From: Spirochaetia bacterium
GTDB taxonomy: Bacteria > Spirochaetota > Spirochaetia > Sphaerochaetales > Sphaerochaetaceae
Length of the DNA: 8,003 nucleotides
Reading direction: 5' to 3'
NCBI GenBank assembly: GCA_009929055.1
Contig: SABI01000114.1
Location: 1 to 8,003 of the forward strand
The notes under the pieces were generated by a model. The model worked only from the letters and a program-made list of their open reading frames with translations, had not been told where the DNA came from and ran no database searches. Made by a program: the position numbers and the translations under genes. Position 1 is the first letter of the stretch. Each line of letters begins with the position of its first letter. Shown piece by piece: positions 1-5,309 of the stretch.

Positions 1-1059
1 GCTCTATATAATATGATGCTCTATGAAAGAATTGAAAAATTAAAAAATCATAATCAATCTCATTATTATCCTCTATATAAAACAGAACTAGACTATATAA
101 AAGAATTTGAGTGGTTAAAAGAGGCAGATTCTATCGCTCTCTATCAAAGTAGTAGAAATTTGATAAAAAACTTCTCAGTTTACACAAATTCTTTAAAGAA
201 AATAAAAAAAGGGAAAGAGATTTCATTACCCCAATATAAGAAAAAAAAGAAACATAATACCTACAAAACCCTATTTACAAATAATAACATCACAATAGAC
301 TTTCAAAACAAAAAGATAAAATTACCCAAATTAGGATTTGTCTCTTTTCGAGATAAAAGAAAAAAAGGGTTTGGAACTATTATTTCAGTAACGGTAACGA
401 GAAATTCAACAGGAAAGTATTTTTCATCAATTTTATTTGTAAATGATAAAGTAATTGTACCCAAAAAAAAGGTTAAAGATCCAAAAAAAGTAATAGGACT
501 CGATATGTCCTTACAAAATTTTTATGTAGACAATGAAGGGGATTCTCCTAAATTTGTGAGAAACACTCTCCGCTACGAAAAAAGACTAACAAAGGCTCAA
601 AGGAGGTTGAGCAAAAAACAATCTAAATCAAAAAACTGGATAAAAGCAAAGGACAAAGTTTCTATTATCTATGAGAAGATAGCCAATTCTCGTGCATATT
701 TTAATCAAAACCTAGTCTATTATTTAGTACAAAACTACGATGCTATCTGCATCGAGTCCCTAAACCTCGTAGAGATGGGTCAAACAAAAAAAATTGGCAA
801 ATCGGTACAAGATGTAGCTTATTATAAATTTATTGAAAAGTTAATTCAAAAAGCTGAAGATTACGGGACACACATAATACAAGTAAACCGTTATTTTGCT
901 AGTTCTAAAATATGTAGTGTGTGTGGATATAAATATTCTGAATTGCAGCTAGAAGAGAGGATGTGGAGATGTCCTACCTGTGAGACTATTCATAATCGAG
1001 ATGTAAATGCAGGAATTAATTTAAGAAATTATGGATTAAAAAAACTGGGGTTGTTGTAA
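1..1059 (+). CDS. tnpB: TnpB-family RNA-guided nuclease (IS200/IS605 OrfB), 5'-partial
   Basis: This is a transposon-encoded RuvC nuclease; characterised family members use an omega RNA to cut DNA beside a short target-adjacent motif and help keep the element in place. The frame is open from base 1 (residues ALYN before the first ATG at 13), and the first visible residues align with the middle of the usual TnpB N-terminal domain, so the real start lies upstream and the ATG at 13 is internal. Numbering from that ATG gives 348 residues: a Lys-rich beta/helical region (about 60-150), RuvC-I with D164 (GLD), RuvC-II with E248 (IES), a zinc motif C301-x2-C304 and C320-x2-C323, and RuvC-III with D330 (NRD). 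All catalytic residues are present, which suggests an active nuclease rather than a nuclease-dead regulator. The protein ends abruptly after GLKKLGLL, shorter than many relatives. Long A runs (about 241-248, 463-470, 1038-1044) are prone to indels. No tnpA is visible. Confidence 0.93.
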   Translation, partial: ALYNMMLYERIEKLKNHNQSHYYPLYKTELDYIKEFEWLKEADSIALYQSSRNLIKNFSVYTNSLKKIKKGKEISLPQYKKKKKHNTYKTLFTNNNITIDFQNKKIKLPKLGFVSFRDKRKKGFGTIISVTVTRNSTGKYFSSILFVNDKVIVPKKKVKDPKKVIGLDMSLQNFYVDNEGDSPKFVRNTLRYEKRLTKAQRRLSKKQSKSKNWIKAKDKVSIIYEKIANSRAYFNQNLVYYLVQNYDAICIESLNLVEMGQTKKIGKSVQDVAYYKFIEKLIQKAEDYGTHIIQVNRYFASSKICSVCGYKYSELQLEERMWRCPTCETIHNRDVNAGINLRNYGLKKLGLL

Positions 1060-1190
1060 TCCTTAGAGCCTGCGGAGTAGGTGTAAGACATAGTTATTAT
1101 GCATTCTACAGTGAAACAGGAAACTGATGGGCTATGTAAAAAATAGGGAAGTATCTTGACACTAAAGTAGTGTCGTGGTAGGGTACTTTG
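1060..1190 (+). ncRNA. Candidate omega RNA (reRNA) scaffold and right end of the tnpB element
   Basis: In characterised IS200/IS605 elements the guide RNA scaffold overlaps the 3' end of tnpB, runs to the element's right end, and takes its guide from the flanking DNA. Here the DNA after the tnpB stop is non-coding but foldable. One stem pairs 1088-1095 with 1130-1137 (six Watson-Crick pairs plus two G-U) around a small CAGT/ACTG hairpin (1109-1112 with 1123-1126). A second pairs 1148-1157 with 1180-1189 (ten pairs, four of them G-U), topped by a perfect 7-bp hairpin (1158-1164 with 1168-1174, loop AAG). Position and folding support the call. The exact boundaries, including how far it reaches back into tnpB, cannot be fixed without a second copy of the element or RNA data. 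Part of the second structure may instead belong to the rpsF promoter, which it overlaps. Confidence 0.4.
1156..1184 (+). promoter_or_regulatory. Candidate sigma-70 promoter of the rpsF operon
   Basis: A perfect -35 box TTGACA (1156-1161) is followed by a 17-bp spacer and a -10 box TAGGGT (1179-1184). The -10 keeps the most important positions (T1, A2, T6) but has GGG in the middle. The start point would fall near 1190-1191, exactly where the folded rpsF leader begins at 1192, and this agreement is the main support. The spacer contains a perfect 7-bp inverted repeat (GACACTA, AAG, TAGTGTC) that overlaps the -35 box. It could be an operator, or the hairpin of the mobile element's right end. Whether the promoter is native or brought in by the element is not resolved. 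Confidence 0.5.
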
Positions 1191-1191
1191 A

Positions 1192-1234
1192 CCTCTTTAT
1201 CCACTACGAGTGGATCATATAGTCCGTAAGGAGG
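1192..1234 (+). promoter_or_regulatory. S6:S18 complex-binding leader of rpsF (autoregulatory mRNA structure)
   Basis: The known S6:S18 motif presents a conserved CCG in a bulge between a stem and a hairpin, mimicking the 16S rRNA site, and lets the S6:S18 complex repress its own mRNA. The same layout is seen here. The outer stem pairs CCTCTTT (1192-1198) with AAGGAGG (1228-1234), with one G-U. The inner hairpin pairs ATCCACT (1199-1205) with AGTGGAT (1209-1215), loop ACG. The 3' bulge, 1216-1227, contains CCG at 1224-1226. The outer stem's 3' strand is the Shine-Dalgarno sequence of rpsF, four bases before its ATG, so closing the stem would block initiation. A competing short stem (1219-1223 with 1236-1240) would bury the start codon. 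Genes for both partners, S6 and S18, follow in the same operon. Base pairing is read directly; protein binding is inferred from the family. Confidence 0.72.
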
Positions 1235-1238
1235 AACT

Positions 1239-1520
1239 ATGCGTAAATATGAATTAACCGTCATTCTTGATGCAAATGAAGAGATGACAACGAAAGGTCT
1301 TGAATTAGTTGAAAAAGAGTTTTCAACTCATCAAGTAGAAATTATCAAACACGATGACATGGGTACACGTACTCTAGCTTATCCCATCAAAAAACAAGAC
1401 AAAGGCCATTACCACTATTATGAACTTAGTGCTGACCCATCTGTTATCGATGGATTAAGTGCTTCATATAGATTAATGCAACCTATTATGAAGTTCTTGT
1501 TCGTTCTAAAAGACAAATAA
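1239..1520 (+). CDS. rpsF: 30S ribosomal protein S6
   Basis: S6 is a small-subunit protein that binds 16S rRNA in the platform as a heterodimer with S18. The 93-residue length is normal for the family. Recognisable features are the opening MRKYELTVIL strand, the central GTRTLAYPIKKQDKGHYHYYEL block (about residues 42-63), and the C-terminal IMKFLFVLKDK strand. The start is fixed by the full-strength AAGGAGG (1228-1234) four bases upstream, although that sequence is paired in the predicted leader stem. It lacks the long acidic C-terminal tail of enterobacterial S6. It is the first gene of the rpsF-ssb-rpsR operon and lies 24 bases before ssb. Expression is probably feedback-controlled through the leader. 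Confidence 0.96.
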   Translation: MRKYELTVILDANEEMTTKGLELVEKEFSTHQVEIIKHDDMGTRTLAYPIKKQDKGHYHYYELSADPSVIDGLSASYRLMQPIMKFLFVLKDK

Positions 1521-1544
1521 GTCTAATAACTGGAGAAGAATTGT

Positions 1545-2039
1545 ATGGCAACTGATATCAATAGCGTAGTGCTTGTTGGACGTCTCACTCGAGATATTGA
1601 ACTCACAGACTTTGGCAATGATAGAACATTAGGTAAATTTTCACTCGCAGTAAATCGCGTTAAGGGGTCAGGCGATCAGAGAGAAGATGAAGTTAGTTTC
1701 TTTAATGTCTCAGCATGGGGTAAATATTTGCACTATATTGAGAGGTCTCTTACAAAAGGTACCCAAGTGTGTATAAACGGCGAATTACGCCAAAACCGCT
1801 GGGAACAAGATGGACAAGCCCGTCAGCGTGTTGAAATTGTTGCAAATTCAATTCAATTATTAAGTAGCAGTAGTGGTGCATCTAATGCACCATCAAATCA
1901 ATCAGATAATCGTTCATATAGCCAAAACAAGCCTTCAAAACCTGCAGCTACAGGAGAAAGAGCTAGAGGAAATAATTCCTACAACAATGCTCCTTCCTTT
2001 CCAGGGCCTGAACAATTTGATGATGACATTCCATTTTAA
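1545..2039 (+). CDS. ssb: Single-stranded DNA-binding protein
   Basis: SSB coats single-stranded DNA during replication, repair and recombination, and recruits partner enzymes through its C-terminal tip. The protein has 164 residues. Residues 1-107 form an OB fold (NSVVLVGRLTRDIEL near the N-terminus, FFNVSAWGK at 52-60, KGTQVCINGEL at 71-81, RQRVEIVANSIQLL at 93-106). A flexible linker rich in Ser, Asn, Pro and Gly spans about 108-157. The acidic tip FDDDIPF occupies 158-164, an intact copy of the classic protein-docking tip. The start is supported by GGAGAAG (1532-1538) six bases upstream. The location between rpsF and rpsR is the conserved bacterial arrangement and ties replication supply to ribosome-protein expression. 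Confidence 0.96.
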   Translation: MATDINSVVLVGRLTRDIELTDFGNDRTLGKFSLAVNRVKGSGDQREDEVSFFNVSAWGKYLHYIERSLTKGTQVCINGELRQNRWEQDGQARQRVEIVANSIQLLSSSSGASNAPSNQSDNRSYSQNKPSKPAATGERARGNNSYNNAPSFPGPEQFDDDIPF

Positions 2040-2065
2040 ACAATTGATGAGGAGTAATAACTATC

Positions 2066-2380
2066 ATGCGAGATGATCAAGATAATTCAAGAAATTATGA
2101 CAAAGACGATAGAGATCGAAACAGTTCTGCAACTCGTGATCGAGGAGATCGTCGTTTTTCTTCAAAAAGAGGAACTTTTAAGAAAAAAGTTTGCAAATTC
2201 TGTACACAGAATCTTTCAGCCGATTATAAAAACCCAGATATGTTAAGAAGATATGTAACCGAAAGAGGTAAAATACTTCCTAGCAGAATAACTGGAAACT
2301 GTGCAAAACATCAAAGAGCTCTTACTACAGAAATAAAAAGAGCACGAGTATTAGCATACCTTCCTTTCGACAGAAAGTAG
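2066..2380 (+). CDS. rpsR: 30S ribosomal protein S18, zinc-type, with charged N-terminal extension
   Basis: S18 pairs with S6 on the 16S rRNA platform. The conserved domain spans about residues 41-104 (KVCKFC, then DYKNPDMLRRYVTERGKILPSRITGNCAKHQR, then IKRARVLAYLPF). C43-x2-C46 and C79-x2-H82 make a complete potential zinc site, so this is the metal-binding (C+) form. The first 40 residues are an unusual low-complexity extension rich in Asp, Arg, Asn and Ser, which takes the protein to 104 residues against about 75 in E. coli. The start at 2066 has GAGGAG (2049-2054) upstream with a long 11-base spacing. There is no later in-frame ATG before the conserved domain, so the extension is probably translated. 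The next gene begins six bases after the stop. Confidence 0.95.
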   Translation: MRDDQDNSRNYDKDDRDRNSSATRDRGDRRFSSKRGTFKKKVCKFCTQNLSADYKNPDMLRRYVTERGKILPSRITGNCAKHQRALTTEIKRARVLAYLPFDRK

Positions 2381-2386
2381 GAAAGT

Positions 2387-3343
2387 ATGCTAAGCCCTAG
2401 GAGTAATGAAACACTAAGATATGTTGTAATTCCAACGCTAATTGCTATTGTACTCTATTGGATTACTTCATCATCATTTTTATCAGTGATAGTGTTATTA
2501 TTAGCTTCTAAAAAGGCTGAAGCTGTATCAAAATCAAAAGAAATGGTGCCGATTATTATAGTGATACTATTTGTAATAGGATATCATTATATACAGCTTC
2601 AAGAACTACTAGAACAAAGGAAAGCTATTGGTTTATTTATAATAGGATTATATTTACCAATTTCAACCCTTGTTGCAGGTAGTGTGTGGATTGCAACAGA
2701 AAGAGAAAGGATGCTATATAGGTTACTTTATGCCTCCTTCTTTGCAACTGTTGTAGGATTTTTTATAGTATTATGGCTTAGTGGTACAAGTGCTTCTGCT
2801 CTCTACACCAAAGAGGTGTATATGAGTTTGATAACTTCATTAGTTACATTTGTAATGAATAATCAATTACCGATGAATGATATGAATGAATTAGGAAAGG
2901 TAGTTATATCTGTAATTACTAATTTTGGACTTACACTCTTTATTGCACAATTTGGAGTTGCCGTCTTCATTAGCGATATGATTATACACCGTTATTCTAT
3001 AGAATATCAGAATAGACTAATGAGATTAAGTGTACCACACGAAGCAATTTGGTTTTTGCTTGCAGGAATGAGTGCAATATTATTTACGTTTTTGGTAGAA
3101 ATAAAACTCCTAGAGAGTATAGCCTATAACGTTTCAACTGTGGTAGCTCTGCTTTATGCAGTTCAAGGAATTTCAATAGCATCAAACTATTTGGTAAAAA
3201 AATTCCCCCATATGAAACCGAGTAGAATATTTTTTCTTAGTGGAGCATTTATGATTTTACCAGGAGCTAATATAATATTCATTATTGGCTTCCCTTTATT
3301 AGGGATAAGTGAGACATGGATCACATATAGAAAGAACGAGTAA
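2387..3343 (+). CDS. DUF2232 (YybS-like) polytopic membrane protein
   Basis: This is an integral membrane protein of 318 residues and unknown biochemical role. About eight or nine hydrophobic segments are visible, near residues 10-28, 30-41, 52-67, 79-101, 111-132, 169-196, 218-240, 246-268 and 278-305. The C-terminal part has the DUF2232 hallmark: LLYAVQGISIASNYLVKK (about 255-272), then a hydrophobic stretch ending GISETWITYRK. Context agrees: in Firmicutes a DUF2232 gene (yybS) lies between rpsR and rplI, usually followed by the cyclic-di-AMP phosphodiesterase gene gdpP, which is absent here. It starts six bases after rpsR, with a weak AGGA (2379-2382) overlapping the rpsR stop, so translation is probably coupled. 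The family assignment rests on C-terminal pattern and position; no catalytic motif is visible. Confidence 0.75.
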   Translation: MLSPRSNETLRYVVIPTLIAIVLYWITSSSFLSVIVLLLASKKAEAVSKSKEMVPIIIVILFVIGYHYIQLQELLEQRKAIGLFIIGLYLPISTLVAGSVWIATERERMLYRLLYASFFATVVGFFIVLWLSGTSASALYTKEVYMSLITSLVTFVMNNQLPMNDMNELGKVVISVITNFGLTLFIAQFGVAVFISDMIIHRYSIEYQNRLMRLSVPHEAIWFLLAGMSAILFTFLVEIKLLESIAYNVSTVVALLYAVQGISIASNYLVKKFPHMKPSRIFFLSGAFMILPGANIIFIIGFPLLGISETWITYRKNE

Positions 3344-3355
3344 GGAGAAAAACTT

Positions 3356-3916
3356 ATGAAAATTATATTAAACCAAGATATACAAAATCTAGGTGAAGAA
3401 GGGGATATTTTAGAAGTAAAAAACGGGTACGCCCGTAACTATCTACTCCCTAAAAACATTGCTGTATTATTTAATAAAACAAATCAAGCATTATTTGCTG
3501 GAAGAGCAGCAGCAATTGAAAAAAGAAAACAAGAAAAAAGAAAAGCTGCCTCATCTGTGAGAGATCAACTTAATGACCTTACCCTTAATTTAGTTGTCTC
3601 TGCTGGAGAAAGCGGGAAACTCTTTGGCTCTGTTACTAGTACAATGGTACAAGAAGCCCTTGCAAAACATGATCTTACTATTGAGAAAAAGAGAATTGAA
3701 GTTGCTTCTCATGAAATTAAAAACGTTGGAAACTATTCAGTAAAAATTCGTCTATACGAAGGTGAATCTGCAATAGTAAAACTCATTGTAAAAAGTGAAG
3801 AAGATGTAAAAAAAGAAGCCGCAGAAAAAGTTGCAGCAGAAGCTAAAGCAGCAAAAGAAGCTGAAAAAGCAGCCAAGGCAGCTGCTGAAGTAGCTAAAAC
3901 AGAACCTGAGGTATAA
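3356..3916 (+). CDS. rplI: 50S ribosomal protein L9 with Ala/Lys/Glu-rich C-terminal tail
   Basis: L9 binds 23S rRNA at the base of the L1 stalk and helps keep reading frame. Residues 1-40 are the N-terminal rRNA-binding domain (MKIILNQDIQNLGEEGDI, then VKNGYARNYLLPKN). Residues about 41-75 are the charged connecting helix (KRKQEKRKAA), and about 76-148 the C-terminal domain (GKLFGSVTSTMV, then YSVKIRLYEGESAIVKLIV). Residues 149-186 add a low-complexity tail of Ala, Lys and Glu, likely helical, giving 186 residues against 149 in E. coli. The Shine-Dalgarno AAGGAG (3342-3347) begins inside the stop codon of the preceding gene, eight bases before ATG. The stop codon lies in an inverted repeat that also spans the dnaB start. 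Confidence 0.96.
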   Translation: MKIILNQDIQNLGEEGDILEVKNGYARNYLLPKNIAVLFNKTNQALFAGRAAAIEKRKQEKRKAASSVRDQLNDLTLNLVVSAGESGKLFGSVTSTMVQEALAKHDLTIEKKRIEVASHEIKNVGNYSVKIRLYEGESAIVKLIVKSEEDVKKEAAEKVAAEAKAAKEAEKAAKAAAEVAKTEPEV

Positions 3917-3940
3917 GTAGTACATGATGGCATCTACTTA
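3914..3940 (+). promoter_or_regulatory. Inverted repeat over the rplI stop and dnaB start (candidate coupling hairpin)
   Basis: TAAGTAG (3914-3920) and CTACTTA (3934-3940) are perfect 7-bp complements. Inside them ATG (3924-3926) can also pair with CAT (3931-3933), leaving the loop ATGG. The first strand begins with the rplI stop codon, and the tandem dnaB start codons ATGATG lie inside the hairpin. A ribosome terminating on rplI would open it, so the structure could make dnaB translation depend on rplI translation. The stem is AT-rich and modest in strength. The pairing is seen; the function is inferred. Confidence 0.4.
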
Positions 3941-5309
3941 CAGTGGAGGTAAAGTCCCCCCACATAATGAAGACGCTGAAAAGGCAGTACTTGGAGCTAT
4001 ATTATTAAGCTCCGATGCCTTTAATGAGATTATAATGACCCTTCGAAAAGAGGATTTTTATTTACCATCTCATAAAGCTCTTTATGATGCCATTATATCT
4101 TTTCATCAAGAACATAGTGGTCAGATTATAGATTTGATCACTATGAGTGAATTTCTAAAAAAAACCGACCTCTTAGAATTATGTGGAGGAATGGGCTATT
4201 TAGCCTCCCTCACAAGCAATGTCCCAACAACAACAAACGCCATCTACTATGCAGATATTGTTCGCTCTTTATCTTTAAGACGAGCACTTATAACATTTAG
4301 TGGAACACTCTACGAATCAATATTTGATGAATCTAAAGAAGTATCTCTTCTTCTCGACGAAGGAGAGAGAGTACTTAGTGACCTTCAAAATTCAACTTCT
4401 AGTTTTGCCGATAATTATGAAGATGCATCAGTTCTTGTAAAATCTACTGTAGACGTCGTTATGGAAAGATTGAAACATGGTAACACTAGAGGAGTAAAAA
4501 CAGGCTTTGCCCAACTCGATGATATGACCGGGGGCTTCCAGCCTAGTGAATTTATCGTTATAGGAGCTCGTCCCTCAGTAGGTAAAACAGCCTTTGCTAT
4601 CTCATTAGCAATAGACATCGCTATACATAGAAAAATACCTACAGGATTCTTTTCAGCTGAAATGACAAGTATGGCAATCATGGAGAGAATTTTAGCTGCT
4701 GAAGCTAGAGTCGATTCTAAAAGGATACGTTCTGCCATCTTAAGAACTCAAGATACCACCTCTATTGTCGATGCTGCTGGGAAAATTTATGAAGGAAAAC
4801 TTTATATACAAGATACCCCACATATCAAATTATTTGATTTAAGAAGCCAAGCAAGACGAATGAAAAGAGAAAAAGATATAAAAATCTTATTCATAGACTA
4901 CATCAGTCTAATAAATCCAGAGTCTCAAGCAAACGTTCCTCGGCATGAACAAGTGGCTGAGATATCAAGATCTTTAAAATCACTTGCACGAGAACTCGAC
5001 ATACCAATTGTAGCCCTTTCTCAAGTATCTCGAGATGCAGAAGGGAAAGAACCGAACCTCGCTAATTTAAGAGAATCAGGATCAGTAGAACAAGATGCGG
5101 ATGTGGTTATTCTTCTTCATAGAGATCGATTGGTGGATCCTGAAAATAAAGAGAACCAAAAACAAAATGAACCAGTTATTATGTTAAATGGATTTGCAGT
5201 CCAAGAAACAAAAGTTATATTAGCTAAACAACGTAATGGTGAAACTGGGACAATTAGAATGGGCTTTCAAAGACAACTTGTTAAGTTTGTAGAATTAGAA
5301 AAGAATTAA
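3924..5309 (+). CDS. dnaB: Replicative DNA helicase DnaB
   Basis: DnaB is the hexameric ATP-driven helicase that unwinds DNA at the replication fork and binds primase. The protein has 461 residues. The N-terminal helical domain (about 11-125) opens with VPPHNEDAEKAVLGAILL. A linker (about 155-190) leads to the RecA-like ATPase: Walker A GARPSVGKT (214-222), the glutamate of FFSAEMT (E246), Walker B ILFIDY (321-326, D325), ALSQ (364-367), NLRESGSVEQDADVV (381-395), and the arginine-finger segment AKQRNGETG (434-442, R437). The loop between HRDRL (399-403) and TKVILAKQRNG is about 25 residues, longer than in E. coli. Two tandem ATGs (3924, 3927) open the gene. The only upstream Shine-Dalgarno-like run, GAGG (3908-3911), is weak and 12 bases away, so coupling to rplI is likely. 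Its stop overlaps that of the convergent rseP. Confidence 0.96.
   Translation: MMASTYSGGKVPPHNEDAEKAVLGAILLSSDAFNEIIMTLRKEDFYLPSHKALYDAIISFHQEHSGQIIDLITMSEFLKKTDLLELCGGMGYLASLTSNVPTTTNAIYYADIVRSLSLRRALITFSGTLYESIFDESKEVSLLLDEGERVLSDLQNSTSSFADNYEDASVLVKSTVDVVMERLKHGNTRGVKTGFAQLDDMTGGFQPSEFIVIGARPSVGKTAFAISLAIDIAIHRKIPTGFFSAEMTSMAIMERILAAEARVDSKRIRSAILRTQDTTSIVDAAGKIYEGKLYIQDTPHIKLFDLRSQARRMKREKDIKILFIDYISLINPESQANVPRHEQVAEISRSLKSLARELDIPIVALSQVSRDAEGKEPNLANLRESGSVEQDADVVILLHRDRLVDPENKENQKQNEPVIMLNGFAVQETKVILAKQRNGETGTIRMGFQRQLVKFVELEKN

Noticed and set aside
1..1059. Nuclease-dead TnpB-like regulator (TldR) guided to a nearby promoter
   Set aside because: The adjacency to a promoter made this attractive, but D164, E248 and D330 of RuvC and all four zinc cysteines are present, so an active nuclease is more likely.
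1148..1189. Rho-independent terminator after tnpB
   Set aside because: The hairpin is good but is followed by GACCTCTTTA rather than a T tract, and it overlaps the candidate rpsF promoter.
1873..2076. 67-residue plus-strand frame overlapping the end of ssb and the start of rpsR
   Set aside because: It lies in another frame over the low-complexity SSB linker, has no Shine-Dalgarno sequence of its own and no recognisable domain.
3733..3933. 66-residue minus-strand frame rich in Ala and Ser
   Set aside because: It is the antisense of the Ala/Lys/Glu tail of L9; its composition is explained by that repeat.
4415..4738. 107-residue minus-strand frame inside dnaB
   Set aside because: It is antisense to conserved DnaB ATPase sequence, including Walker A, with no family resemblance or ribosome binding site.
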